Assembly: GCA_013397795.1 (NCBI GenBank)
Contig: VZTJ01003864.1
Span: forward strand, 57,158-121,157
DNA: 64,000 nucleotides
Direction of reading: 5' to 3'
From: Orthonyx spaldingii
Lineage: Eukaryota > Chordata > Aves > Passeriformes > Orthonychidae
The notes under the pieces are model-generated. The model saw nothing but the letters and a program-made list of their open reading frames with translations. It was not told where the DNA came from and made no database searches. Positions 9,911-23,404 of the stretch are shown one piece after another (positions within the stretch are counted from its first letter, which is position 1; every line of letters begins with the position of its first letter). The position numbers were made by a program, and so were the translations under genes.

Positions 9911-12900
9911 AAAGCAAAGCTCCTATAAAGAGTATATAACTGTCCCAAAGTATCCTAAATGTTACCAACCCGTGATGTATGGCAGATACACTGTGTCTAC
10001 AAAAAAAATTTAAGAGCAAACATTAAGGTCAGGACCATGCTTGTTGATCAGCTATGTCAACTGCTAGAAGGTTCTCAGAGCCAGTTTGGCAAACCCACCC
10101 TCTGTACCCCAGAACACCATGTTCTCCAAAGCATTCCAAACCATTCCAGTGTGTATCCTGAGTGTGGGCATTCCTGAGGCTCAAAGCCTGTTCCTTACTC
10201 CCTGTGCTTGCAGATGGTAAATGGAGCTATAACATGCCCAACAATGAGTGGACAATCCAGGATGCAGCTGTTTCCTTGGTTGATTGCAATGGGAAAGGAG
10301 CTAGGCAGTCCTAATCATGCTAAATCATAACATTACAGGGGTCAGGAGACTGCCTTGTTTTACTTGCTCTAAAATGCACTGAAGTACATTCACAACACCA
10401 CTTGAAATTCCTCCCCATTTCAGGTTTTTATGTCATTCAAACAGGAAACTGATTAAATTGGAGTGCCTCTCTCTTCTATTCAAAAGCAACCTTGGGCTAA
10501 TAATGATGTCTGAGCCTCCCCCTGTGCTGCACATCCCCACAGGTGGATTAATTTTCCTGTCAAAATGCAAACATGAAAGCTCTAAAAATGTTTTGAATGG
10601 ACATGGATCTTTTGAAATTAAAGATACTATATGAAAATACCTGAGACATCAGGTTCTACTCTCTGATAATTGGGCAAGTTTACCAGAGGTAAATTGCTTT
10701 CTGGGAATTTTGGAAAACTTGTATCCCAGGGAACATAGTCCACTAAAAACAGAAAGAGCAGAGAGTATTTGGCTCAAGAGACATGTGAAAACTCCCTTGA
10801 GGGGAGGAATTTTTCTTTGTTTCATTTGGGCAGAAGAAGAAAAAAGCAGATGAAGCTTTTATTCAGTGCAAACATAACATCATAACAGTAATCTACAGAT
10901 TGGAATCCCCCCATGTGCTATGTGAATAGTAGTTACTTTCTATGTGTTATTTGATGTAATCCAGATTTTGCTAAACAAAAAACCACCAGGACAAACTGGT
11001 TCCTTTTCACTTTCTGTAGGCATTTCATGATTTATAGATAGAGCCTACATCCCTCTTAAGGTCTGTCATAGGATGGGTGTCAGAAAGAACTATATTCCTG
11101 TGTATTTTTCTCTATAGGAAAGCAAATTTTCTGTTGAAACATTAACAAGGCAAGCTGTGTGTTGCAAGAGAAGCTGATCAGGTGTTATTTTAATGCTTGA
11201 AAAAATAATGGTTGGCAAATGAAGCAGTTTTTTGCACACAGTTAGTGTCATACTGTTTAATGAAACTAAAAGAAAAAAAATGGCTCAGTGACTCAAAATC
11301 CTGAGAAAGTCATGCAGAACTAGATAGAAATCTGGATAGTATGGGCTGGAAAATGTAGCCTCTGTAGCTTCAAGAGAAGCAATGACAATCTCGTGTTGGC
11401 CTAATTATCTTCACTAATAACTGACTCATTCTCAGCCTATGGCTACAGACATGCTATAAGATGTTTCTGGTGTGATTTTGAAGTTGGTGTTAACACCATT
11501 TAATTAGCAAATTTCTACCTCACCCCATACAGGCCCCTATTTAGGTACAAAAGTGTAACTCTGCAGTGTTCCCCTGGGTTTTCTCCCAGCTTCACCTTCA
11601 GAGTTTAAGCCCAAGCTGTGTATATAGACAGGCATATTCAATGAGATATGGTGTTTTGGGACTTTCTGGAGTGCCAGCTGCACTGCAGGTCCCTCTCGTG
11701 TTGGTCCTGTCAGCTCACACACACCCACCCAGTTGCAGAGGAAACCCCGTGTGTTTCCCAGGGATGTGTCTGAACTCAAAGAGAGAGACTGTGGAGAATC
11801 TAAATGAGAAAGGAATCCCAAGAAAGTGGTGCACGGGTGACTCTGAAGCGGCCCTTCGAGGAGTCCCCATGGTGAATTCAGTGCCATTAACCTCAGCTGC
11901 ATGTTTGTGGTTGTGCTGCCTGGCTTCTTTCATGCTGACTGCAATGACAGGCTGCTGAGCTGCTCCTGCCTGTCAGAGCACTTCAACCCAGGGCTCAGAA
12001 ACCTTTTAGTCCATGATGGGAGCAATGCCCATGCCCCAGCTCCCTTGCCACCACTGTGGTCACTCCTGGGAGTGAGGGTGTCCTTTTAGCAGGCTGCAGA
12101 GGGTGGAAGAAGAAGTGGAAAGTGGCCAAGCCAGACTGGGTGGCATGGGAGCAGGGCTTGGCAACAAGGCAGGGAAAGCTGAAACAGGCAGGAAGCAAAG
12201 TCTAGCAGCTCAAAACGCAGTTAAATCATCAGCCTGGAATGATTTTTTTACCTCACAAATATTTGAAATTGCTTCCCATGAGGACAGATATGAGATATCT
12301 TGTGTTTTTTCTGACAAGAGAGGAGCTCTGTTCCTGGTTGAATAAACTGTGTTTGCGTAGAGAGAGAGAAAAAAAAGACTTTTAAATCCAAAGCTGTCAT
12401 TAAATGTGCAGCAATTCTGAGAGTATTCATATTGGTAAATGTTATTGACATTTCCTTTCTGCTTTTTCCAGCAGAAACAAATTATTAATACCCCATTGTT
12501 GAATAATGAACTCTTGATAAACATAGAATTTATTTTTTCTTGTATTGCTTTAACCCTGAATCAGTTCTCACAAGTAACAAATAGAGATCATTTTGTTTTA
12601 GCATCACTGGCAATGACAGAAAGAGGAGCACAGCATGGGAACACCATGAAATATGTGGCAAGGCTCCTATGGCATCAAGGATTACAAGGCACCTGTGCCA
12701 GTTGCCACCTTGCAGTCACTGGAATGGGATGATCTGGGTAAGCTGTGGAAGCAGTAACTGAAAACCTGACCCAAACAATTAAATATATAGAAACCAGCTT
12801 TTAAATCTTTCCTACTCCAGGTAGCTGGTTAAACTTGGAGTTCCAGTAGCTAACTTGGAGTTTCTGGGTCTCCTGCCTGTGTGATGCTTTGCTATCTGAG

Positions 12901-15900
12901 CTGTTCTACAAACAACTACTACACTTGTCCCATGAGCAATTACAGGTTTGCTTTCTCCTTTACTTCAAGGTGAGTTGTTCAGTTGGTTTTTTGTTTTATT
13001 TCATTTTCTAGATACAGATACTTTAGAACATTTAGCAAAGGACTCTAGAAATCTGGATAAGTACTAAATTATACTGTTCAGCCTCTCTCCAATTTACCAC
13101 TGATTAAATGTCCGTAGGATGCACTGGGACAATTAAAATAATTGATGCCTTTTTAAAAAGAGCTGAGTTGAAAATACTTTTGTGCTGGAACATGCCTCAT
13201 TGTGGAGCTAGAAAATGAAAGGAAATAATGTGATAAAATTTTGTTATACAAGAATATAGAAAATAAACATGTCTCAAAAAAAAGATACAAATTTCAGTAG
13301 TTTGATCTAAGCAGCACAAGTCTTACCAGTACTGAAATGGTTTTTTTGTTTGTTTTGAAAATTATTTCATTTCATGGACAAGTGTGACTTGTAGGGAGAA
13401 TTAATGTGTTTTATTACATGGGATGATGCAGGTGGAAAAAACCAGTCTTATAGGCATGCAGTCCTTCCTTTTCTTATAAAAATTCTCACATAGTGAAAGA
13501 AATGTTGTCAAAATCCAAACAGAATGTTTCCATTTTTTTGGAAACAAGACATTCAAAACCAGCTGAATTCTCCTTTAGCCCCATTACCTTCATTGCTGTT
13601 TTGGAATGGAAATAAGTTTTACCTGGAAAAAAAAAGGGATTCCAAATCAGCCATCCCAGCACATTAGGGATGAAAACATTCCAAATACCAGATTCAGATC
13701 GAAACATAACCCTCTGCCTGGCCACCGACCTGACTGCCAGCAGAGCAGCCTCCTGTGCTTCAATCCATTCATTAGGATGGTGACAACCATGGCCAAATCA
13801 CCCAAGTGAAGCACAGCCCAGGAGTTCCGTTAACACAGTGGCTGTGCCCTCCTGGGTGCTGATGGATGTGTGATAAACGTGCCTTGGCACAACACACACC
13901 CTGACACCGTCCCGGGCTGGTCACATCACTGCCTCCCTCATCCTGCCCTGGAGCAGGGCTCTCCTGGCTGCTTGGCAGTGTTTACACTTCCCTGTGAACA
14001 CAGTCCCCTGATATTTATCTACACAGCCAGAAATAAAGGCAAGCAAATAAAAAAAAGGCTGGGACTCTTTCCATCTGCTCTGCCGCAGAGCACTGAGCAT
14101 CCTGCACGCAGCACAGCTGAGACCTGCTGCTCCTGCTCCTCTCTGCTGGGAACAGCCTGCCTTGCAAGGGCTTCAAGCTGTTTTAGGAGCTGGTACCCAC
14201 ACCACACAGAAATAAAAAGTCCTTTGTGCCTCTTTTGCCACTGTGCCTGGCCTTCAAGAAAAGTGGGATGTGGAGTGTTTTGCACAAGGCAAAGCACTGT
14301 TTTCTTTTATCGTTTTCTGTATTGTGTGCAGGTTGGTTTGAGGTATTTCTGGAACATAAAAATCCCAAGAAGGAACTTATTGCTCATGTGCACTATCTAT
14401 AATTCACAACCTCCTTAGATAAAAAAAATAAAAGAAACTTGGGAACTTTATTTCTCTGTACACTGGAGATTTGCTGGACACATGTAGCCATCACTACTTG
14501 GCTGCTTCAAAGCTGCATTCATTGAGTTGGCTCTTATTTCCTCTCTGGTCCAGGCTCCTTTAGGGCACCTTGGGAATAGCTGAGGCTCTTAGAAGAGCAC
14601 TCAGAGCTTCTTGCAAAGTGACTTGCTGGCCATGCTGCCCTGCATGACCACTCCCCAGACTGATCTTCCTGCTTTTCCATGTCCTTTTCCATTGCTCTCC
14701 TGATGCCATGCGAAGCAAGAACTAACAGCACAAACTTGCCCTGATTTGAAAACTTTTGGGTTGAAGGTAAATTGAAACCATCTTTATTCCATGATGCCTT
14801 GGCTCCTTTAGATGGGCTCTCTCTTACTCTGTTTCTTTCCACGTGCTTTGAAAGTTTTCCCAAGATATACCAGACTATTTCAGAAATAACTATTACTTTT
14901 AGACTGATATATATTTTGGATATGAGCAATACAATGTTCAAACTGTATCCCACAGCTTTCCCCTGGAAAAAGTATTGTGTGCAAAATGCAGCATGAAAGA
15001 ACTGCTAGGATCCTGCTCCCATGGGCCTCCTTATTAGCAAGGAAAATTGTGGAGAATGAGATTTTGGTAGCTAAGCCTGTCTGAGCTCTGGTGGAGGTAT
15101 CTGTAGACACAACTGTGTAGAGCAACCAATCATGCAGAGGTGCTCTTACAGTTGCATGCAGCCTGCAATGTTATTTACATCTAAAAACTCATCTGCAAAT
15201 TGTTTCTGGCTGCCCTCTCTGCTTCAGGGGAACACATGGATACCCTTCCTTACCCAGGATATTGAACCACAATCAGGGAGTGGGCAGCTGCAAGCGTGTT
15301 TGGCTCTCATTTTGAGGGACACATAATTCATTGGATGTTAAGTGACATGACAAGTCTCCCTAGCCATAGGGGATGCAGCAGATATTGTTCAATTAACCTA
15401 GGGGCTTAGAAAGAGAAGGAAGTAGCACTGATGGGAAGAAGGGAGGAGGAGAGACACAGAGGAAACACGGACTATTTCTGTGTAGAAGAGATGGGGACTG
15501 TGCTTGAAGAAAAAGCAGGTACATAAAGGAAAGGAAATTACAGCACAATTTTGATGAATTGAAGACATAATGGTCCATTCAGGGAGGCACACTTGAGACC
15601 CTCCTCTTAGTCTGCCATATGGTGATAAAACGAAGGAAGACAGATGTTACAAATTTGGGTGCTAATATTTCTACTGCTGTGTGGAAATACGCAGCTTCTT
15701 GTTCTCTGAGACAACTGGTGAGGAGAGCAGTCAGCAGGTTTTCCTGGAGCAGACCCACCGCACTCATGGGCAGAGCCAGAAAATTTCTCTATTCCCAGTC
15801 CAAGCTTCAAACCAGGAGACACTAGAGAGGACACAGGTGCATGATATCCTCTCATCCATAACACATCAGAAATTTTCATGAGTAACCTAGGGTGCCTGCT

Positions 15901-18900
15901 ATGTGATAGAGAGAAAAATAGTGTAGATTATGCTTTACTGAAAAAAACTCCACACTCTTAATATGTTGGTTCTGTTTACCTAAAAAGAATAAAACCTCAG
16001 GGATAATGGGGACTGCCTGCCTGTACAGGGTATTTTGTGCCTAATTAATTTTATGTATGGACACGAGCTGCTTTATCCGCTAGATTAGGTATCAGTTGTA
16101 ATGTAACATTTCTTGCTTGTAGTTTGGGGCACAGGGCACCATTTTATTAGCCACTTTAGATTGCTTGTTTCATTTTTTATACTTCAATAAAACTTCTGGC
16201 ACAGTTGCTGTTTTCCCTTCTCTCGTAGTTGAACAGACAACAATGTAAAGTTTTCAAACAAAAAACCCTGGAGGTTTTACTGAGCTCCCAAAGATGAACA
16301 AAAGCAATGAGCACAGTCAGACCTGTCAGCAGAAGTTGTTTTGTTCTGATGATCACTCCACCAGATAGAATTCTTGCTGCATGACAAACTCAAAAGCAGC
16401 ATCTCCCAGAGACTGGCTCTGACTTCTCCAAGAAGTACCCTAGGAGAGGTGGAACAAGATAAATGGTTTGTACCTTGCCCCTAAAGAGAGACTGATGATT
16501 ACCTGGATGGGACCACAGAAGGCACTACCTTAGCCAAAAATCTTCCTTCCTGCAGCCATCCTACATTCTCTGTGCCAATGCCCTCGTGAGGATAGGACAA
16601 ACCCTGTCACTCACTGAAAGGACTGAATAGCTCAATAACAGCTTTTACTTAAACTCCAATACATAGGAAAAAAATGTACATAAGGAAAACCTGATGTCCA
16701 GCATCACACAGAGCAGGAGCAGGAGAGTCCAAAAAGGTTGACACAAGTGGGAGGCCAGAGAAGGCACTCCTTGCATCCCAGCTCAGCAACAATCCTCCCA
16801 GAGATACACTCAAACCACTCTACAAACTGATCAAGGAAAGAGCTTTGATATCAGTAGAGCTGAAGGGCTTGGGCTGAAACCGAGCTTCAAAAGCTCATCT
16901 CTGAATTGAGGACGATGGGGTAGTTTAGGCAGCAATATGAGCTTGAAAATGATATACGATATAATACAGACTTAACCTAAGAAAACCAGAAGAGTAGCAG
17001 AACTCCCACTGTATACAAATTGCTGGCTCTATATATGCCAAAGTATGACCTCCAGGTAGGATATAACAACCAGCTTTCATGAACAGCACTCATTATATTG
17101 TGTCCATTTTAAAAGTGCAGCTACATGACAGTGCCATAGGCTATAATGTTCTCACTTAGAAGAATTTCAATTTTCTTCCAAGAGACAATGTCTCACTTTT
17201 GCAGGCTTATTTTGTGCATCCTGTGCTCATTTTTATTTTATAGGGTGGGATGTGGGGTATATTTTTGAGTTTTTTTCTTCTAAAGCGAGAAAGGAACTGC
17301 ACACAAAAAACTCTGTCTTTATTTGGGAGGCACAGCAAGGCAAGGATTCAGGCAGTGTAAATCAGCATGATGAACACCAGCTGAGGACTTTTGCCAGACA
17401 ACTATAAACCTGCTGGATCAAAGTGTTTGTCAATGACCAAAATACCTCACAGAAATGGCCTGGCTGGCCCTCTGTTGACATAACAGAAGATATTGCTAAA
17501 TTAGCAAGAAAACTTGGATTTGTTGCATGAAGACTTAAAAGATGTTTTCTCAGTTTTTCACTCAGCTCTTCTTCCTAAGTACTAGGTGTGAGATAACTCA
17601 AGAAACACAAGTATCTGGCTAAGGAGTGGGAGAAACACCTGTGGGATTATGAATAAAATACTGAATGGCATGGGCAGATCCAGGGAGTCTGGCAGAATTT
17701 ATCGGCTGTAAGTGCACTTCTTCTGCTCCAACATGGCCAGGAAGCCAAAAAGATACCTCCATGTGCTGCTAGGCCTGTCTTAAGAGAACCTACAGGTCTG
17801 TACCATATAGAAAAATCCTCCTCAGCACCCTTTGTTCAATGGTGTGGAGTTGGAGATAAGGGCGAGCAGGATGCCACTCATCTAATCCTGCGATACCTAA
17901 AAACTGCTTGAAGGAAAAGCATCTCCCCAGTGCCTTGTTCCTTCTTATTAGCCATAAAGGAAGTGGAAAGGAACAGAGCCCAATAGTTGTGGTGTTTGCA
18001 CAAAGACCTGAGACCTGACAGTCACTTTCCCTAAAGAGACGCCCGTCGGGGTGAGTCCCTGGCCTTTGTTTTCACAGAGGTGTGGAGAAATGCATGGGAA
18101 AGCCACACAGGAATCTGCTCCCAGAGAGACAGGACAAGCAGGTTTCCAGTCCAGGTGCAGTAGCTGTTATCTCTGGGCCCATGCAGATACAAACATTCTG
18201 TGATACATCGTGCACTGAAGGAGAAAAGCACTCCTGAGAACTCTCTCTAGGATACTAAAATTTTCCATACAGCCAGTAAATATTGTCCAAGGTTGCCTTG
18301 AGGGCACATTCCTGCCAAACCTAAGGCAGAGTTCACACCAATCCCTGGCTTTAATGTCACAATAGGGAGCCAGTACTTCTCAAAGCCCTGACAGGGATGG
18401 CCGCTGGTTTAAATCTGAGGAACAGATTGATTTCCCCAGACCGGTTCAGTGTAGAGGCACCTGCAGCCCCTGCTCAACCTGGCTTCTCTGTGGGGCTGTA
18501 CTGGGTCTGTCTGGGCTGGAGTTACCTCCCCCACAGGCCTGCTGGTGCTGTGCTCTGTGTTTGTAGCTGGCACAGAGCTGATAACACACCAGTGTCTTGG
18601 CTGTTACCTCGCAGTGTTCCCACAGTATCAAACCTTTCTTTCAATTCCTCCCTCAAAGACCCACAGGCTGGCAAGGACAAGAGCCTGGACAGAGACACAG
18701 CCAGGACTGCTGAGCAAGATGACCAAAAACCTGTCCCATATCATAGGATGTCACATTCCAAAATAAAATCTGATAGAAAGGGGTAGGGCAGGGCATGTGC
18801 TATTAAAGTATTTGTCTTTCAAAGCAATCACTACATATATTAAGATCTACTTCCCAGAAAGCAACTGAATATCACCTGCTGATGGGAAACAAGAAATAAT

Positions 18901-21900
18901 TTTTTTTAATATCTTTTGCTTCCATACATGGCCTTTGTTTTCTTTCATTAAACTTTTATCTTGACTAATGAGTTTTTCAGCTTAATTGCTAACCCTGTCC
19001 TGCTGAAGAGAGGGACTGAAAGAGTAGTTGGGTGGGCACCTGGCAGACAGCCAAGAGCAACCCACCACACAGAAGATGGTGTCAGTCAATGGTGCCAATC
19101 CACACATAAAAAAAGGCTGTAAAAAGTGAGGTGGCCAGTGGTAAATGAACCCAGCAAAGAATAAAAAAATCACTACACAGGAAGAAGAAAAGAGAGGGAA
19201 GGCAGAATCACCTCTAACTCATCAGTAGTAAAGCCATTAACGGAGAGTTTGTGGTTTCCCGGCTCATTGCTGATTGGGGTGGTGCAAACAGGCACATTAA
19301 CAGAGACATCACAGTGTTGTCTTCTCGCCAGGAAGAGAGCCCTTCTCTGCCTGCCTGGTGCTCCCACTGGCCTCTGCCTGGTTCTTAAGACACAGTCCCA
19401 GATCAGATTTTTCTGTTCTGTCCCATGTTAGCAGCCCTTGCCAGAGTATCCCAGCAACAACCAAACAAACTTTGGGGAGTGATGGGAAGACCAGAGAAAT
19501 TATCTCATACTCCCTGAGCAATACCAGTCCTTTCTTTCAGTCCCAGTCTCCAGTTAAACACTTTTTTGCTGATCTCTACCTGTATTTAAATCCCACTGTC
19601 AAAAATGCAATTTGTTTTTTCTGATTAGGTTATCTGTGTGTCTGTGTGATTTGTACTAACAACCTCTGAACGTGCTGGCCAAAAATACTGATAGATATCA
19701 GAGCTGTGGAGTTCTAACACTTTATGAAAACCCTGACAATCCTTCCAATGAGAAAATCTGGCATGAAGCTAACCTTAATAAGAAAATGTTTCAAAAAGTT
19801 TTGCTAGGGCACTGCTGGATTTTTATTTCACTCAAGTCATCTCCTTCTTTGTAGCGCATAAGGGTAGGATTTTTTTTTCCCACTGAGCTAAGAACTTGCT
19901 TGTGCAAGTAACCCTGGGAAAACATTAGGAAACTTTCATAATGGCAGCTTTATGAAGGAAGGATACCCCAAAGATACCCCATAATCTCTTCAGGTGATGC
20001 CAGAGACATAGAATTTTATATTATTGTTTTTGGCTGGTCTACCCACTCTCCTTCACACAGGACCATTTTATTTAAAGACTGGGTGAGATGGCAGACCTTT
20101 AGCAGATGCCATTAGGATTCATGGCTGAATCATGACATAAGAAAAAATTGAAAACCATTGCCAGAATTCCTGAGCTCTACCTCCCCTACATTTCCCACGA
20201 TGGTTGTTACAGCAGTGCTGCCCTAGTAAAAAGCATCAGTAGGGGATTCACTAATAAGTTCAAGTGCCCAGGAGAGGTGTGGGAGGATGTGCTTGTTGCA
20301 GGTATCTCCTGTCTCCAGGGGGAAACATAGCAAATGTATTTTAGAAAAGGTCTTTCCATGCATTAATTAGAGCAACACTGAGTCACCCATCTCATTACAC
20401 TGCTGATAGGGATCAGCAAATACTTCCTCCACAAGATTTTGACATCTTTCAGGGGCTTCAGGTAACAGTACAAAGAGACATATATACACCCCCTCTTTTT
20501 CTGAGAGTTCGTGTGAACCGTTTTCTGATGGATCTAGATGTTTGCTAGCAGCTCCTGCAGGATTAAACAGGGAGGCTGAATCCTCTTCCCTGTATCCAGA
20601 ACAGATGCTTGGGAACTGTAAGCTTGATACCCTTCCTATCTGGCCTGATGGCACAAGGATCTGAGTGGGATGGGATGTCTAATTGGTAATGCCCAGTTCC
20701 TGGAGATTGTTTTAAGCCAGAGGCAGGAGAAAAAAAGGGAGGAGAAACACAGGCCAGCAACAACAAACCCTTAGCACTCCTTAAGCGATAGTTTTTCTCC
20801 ATATTTAAATTCTAGGAGAGGTGAAATGGCAGTTCTGTGAGTCTCAGGCCTTACTGATGAAATGAACCCCACTAAATCTTCCAGGCTGGCCAGAGGGTGA
20901 GAATGCTGCTTCCTCACACCTTCTCTTGCTGCTGGAAGGGAAGGAGAGCAAAGGAAGGAGATTCACTGTCCCTTCTTTAATCCTAGTCTGTCTGCAGTTC
21001 CCTTAGCTGAAATGTTTATGACAGATTTGATGTCCTCTTTGACTGCTGGGAGATTGTAAAACAGCTTTTCCTGGTGAAACGTCAAACTGTCTTGAAAGAA
21101 CGGATGTTTTTCAATGGAAAAAAAATTTTGACCACATCCATTCGAAGTTTTTTAAACAACTCTACCAAAAAAGAAGCTGGAGTTGACGATTTCATTTCTT
21201 ATATTTTTTTAAATGAAATTTCCATCATCTTAACTTATAGAATGTGTGATATGTTATTATGCAGAAACTGAGGACCGTGTCATAGCTCACTTAAGATTTG
21301 GTTTAGTATTTTAGGAATTATGAAGTTGTCATTGTTTAAAAAAGAGTATTTTCATAGTGGGCAATAATGTGCACCTGAGTCTTGTAGGGCAGCACTCATG
21401 TGTGTGTCCCCCACCTTTTTTTTCTTCTTAGAAGTCAAAGCACAAGCTAGGCAGCCTGACTTGCATTTCAGAGCATCACAAAACCCCCTTTGGCAGACAA
21501 CTTATCCACACTGGAGAAAAAGCACTTTGCCAGGTTCAAAAATTAATTAAAAGTACCTAGTGTGACTCAAGAAATCACACAGTGAACCCCTGTGATACAT
21601 TTTTAATGAAAAAATACTCCTGAAATTCATTAAATGTTATAGACTTATACCGTCCAAATAATTCAAAGCAACATCTCCAGAACTACCAATGATCTAATCT
21701 CCCAAACCAAAAATTATGTGAAATATTCCCAGACATTGTTAAAAAAATAAAAAGGGGGGGAATAAAAAATACTGGTAATTGGGAAGACTGAAGGGAAAGG
21801 GGAATATGTCACTTGATATAAATCAGAAATGACAGTTCACAAATAATTCAGTGCTTCCATTATTACACTTTAAGAGTTTTATAGGGTGTACAGTGCTGCT

Positions 21901-23213
21901 TGCTACCAAATAGCTCCACCCCAGATGCAGTTATTTGGGATAGCAGGTGTGGAGCTTCTGTACTGATTTGGTACAGGATGACAGCATCTATTTAGAAGCA
22001 ATGAAAGGTCTGTGAAGTGACTTGTGCTCCAAATTGACTGTATTTTTTGATGGGTGTCTTGAGACACCTTGGAGGGACCTGGCTTTTAAAGATTCACCAT
22101 GCTCAGCACTCCCTCAAGTGTGTCTGATACAAGAAGTTGTGTACCCAGAATTACTAATGAAGCTTTGATGATTCAGAATAGAAATGTGCATATTAATCCT
22201 TAAAAGGGCTCCATTTTTAAGTCTACCATTGCTGCCTCCTTCTAGAAAAACAACCATTTCTCACCCTGAAAACCATGTCATGTTTTTTTCATCATTCATG
22301 TTCTTTGAAAAGTAAATTAAGCACTTAGATCCCAGTGTCATTGAGGGGTTAGATGTGTCTTTTAAGGCATCCCTTAAAACTTTGGATCCTAGTTTAGTCT
22401 GTATAGCCACAAACATCTACAGGAATGAATTGAATTCCCCTCATTGAGCTCCAGGGGGATTCCTTCCATGAAACCCTGCTGCCCAGCATATGGAAAGGAT
22501 ACATAAATGAGACTTCACCACAGGGAAAGACAAATATTTATAAAATATGGTCAAGATGCCAGTATTTGGGAGTTACATACTGGCTGTGGAGGACTTACTG
22601 GCATCACACACTCACATAGTACTGGCCTCTGGTTAAACAGGGTTTTGCAGCACCTGCCAGGGTTGCACCTACACATTCCTGGGCAAAGCAGGGCAACAAG
22701 AAGAGGCTTGAACATATTGTTTCCTTAGACAGATGTAGTGCAACCAACTGCCCTATTTTTGCTGCCCATGCCCTTTTATCCATCATTACACTCCAGTTAA
22801 TAACTGACAATCCAGCAGAAAATTCAGAATTCTTGGGAATATTTGTCTACGTGTGTGGTGTTCCTTTTCCTCTCGTGTAAATTCTTCTTCTCTTTAAAAT
22901 GTTAATAATATCCAGTTGAAGCCATAGCTTAAAGATAACTTCATGCTCATCATTGCTATTGCTAAGGAAGTCCAGGATTTGAAGTGATTTTAAGTTCTTC
23001 TGTGTAAAAGATGACCCATCTGGCATTTAATCTAAAATCAAAATTTTTATGAGCCATTATGAGTCATGGGAGTGAGAAAGAGTGAAACAGATACATATAC
23101 ACACTGGCTTGTAGCATGTGACATGGGTTACAGTCAGGCTGGTGGAACATCCTGACCTCACTGATGCAAGTGAGGGCACAGAATTCAACCCATGAAATGA
23201 CTAAGATGAAAAT
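9911..23213. other. Long unique non-coding stretch, no gene seen
   Basis: In these 13 kb I recognise no gene, RNA gene or interspersed repeat. Several frames of 90 to 180 codons exist, the longest at 13870 to 14418, but none shows a domain, a signal peptide or biased composition suggesting coding. A good splice-acceptor-like tract of pyrimidines ending in CAG lies at about 12450 to 12472, but nothing after it looks like a conserved exon. Isolated AATAAA motifs occur, for example near 16186, without transcript evidence. Old diverged repeats may be hidden here. Confidence 0.5.
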
Positions 23214-23332
23214 GAAAGAGAAGAGAGAAGAGGAAGAAAAGAAGGGGAAAAAAAAAAAAGAAAAAAGAAAAAAAAAAAGAGAAAAAAAAAAAAAAAAAAA
23301 AAAAAAAGAAGAAGAAGAAAAAGGAAGAAAAA
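23214..23332. repeat. Uninterrupted polypurine tract with a 26-A run
   Basis: From 23214 to 23332 every base on the plus strand is A or G (119 bases). An uninterrupted run of 26 A lies at 23282 to 23307, followed by a few GAA units. Purine-rich sequence with rare interruptions continues to about 23402. Lys/Glu-rich and Phe-rich frames on the two strands are caused by this composition and are not genes. I see no SINE or LINE body before the A run, so a retroposon tail is not supported. Confidence 0.9.
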
Positions 23333-23404
23333 CAAAAGTAAAAATAAGAAGAAAGAAGAAAAAAAAAGGAAGAAAAAAAAGGAAAACAAATTAGAAGAAA
23401 AACC

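Noticed and set aside
12451..12732. Splice-acceptor-like pyrimidine tract followed by an open frame
   Set aside because: The frame has no recognisable protein content and I found no donor or poly(A) arrangement that completes an exon.
13870..14418. 182-codon plus-strand frame
   Set aside because: It shows no domain, no splice context and no codon pattern of note. The length is within chance expectation, and the opposite strand has similar frames.
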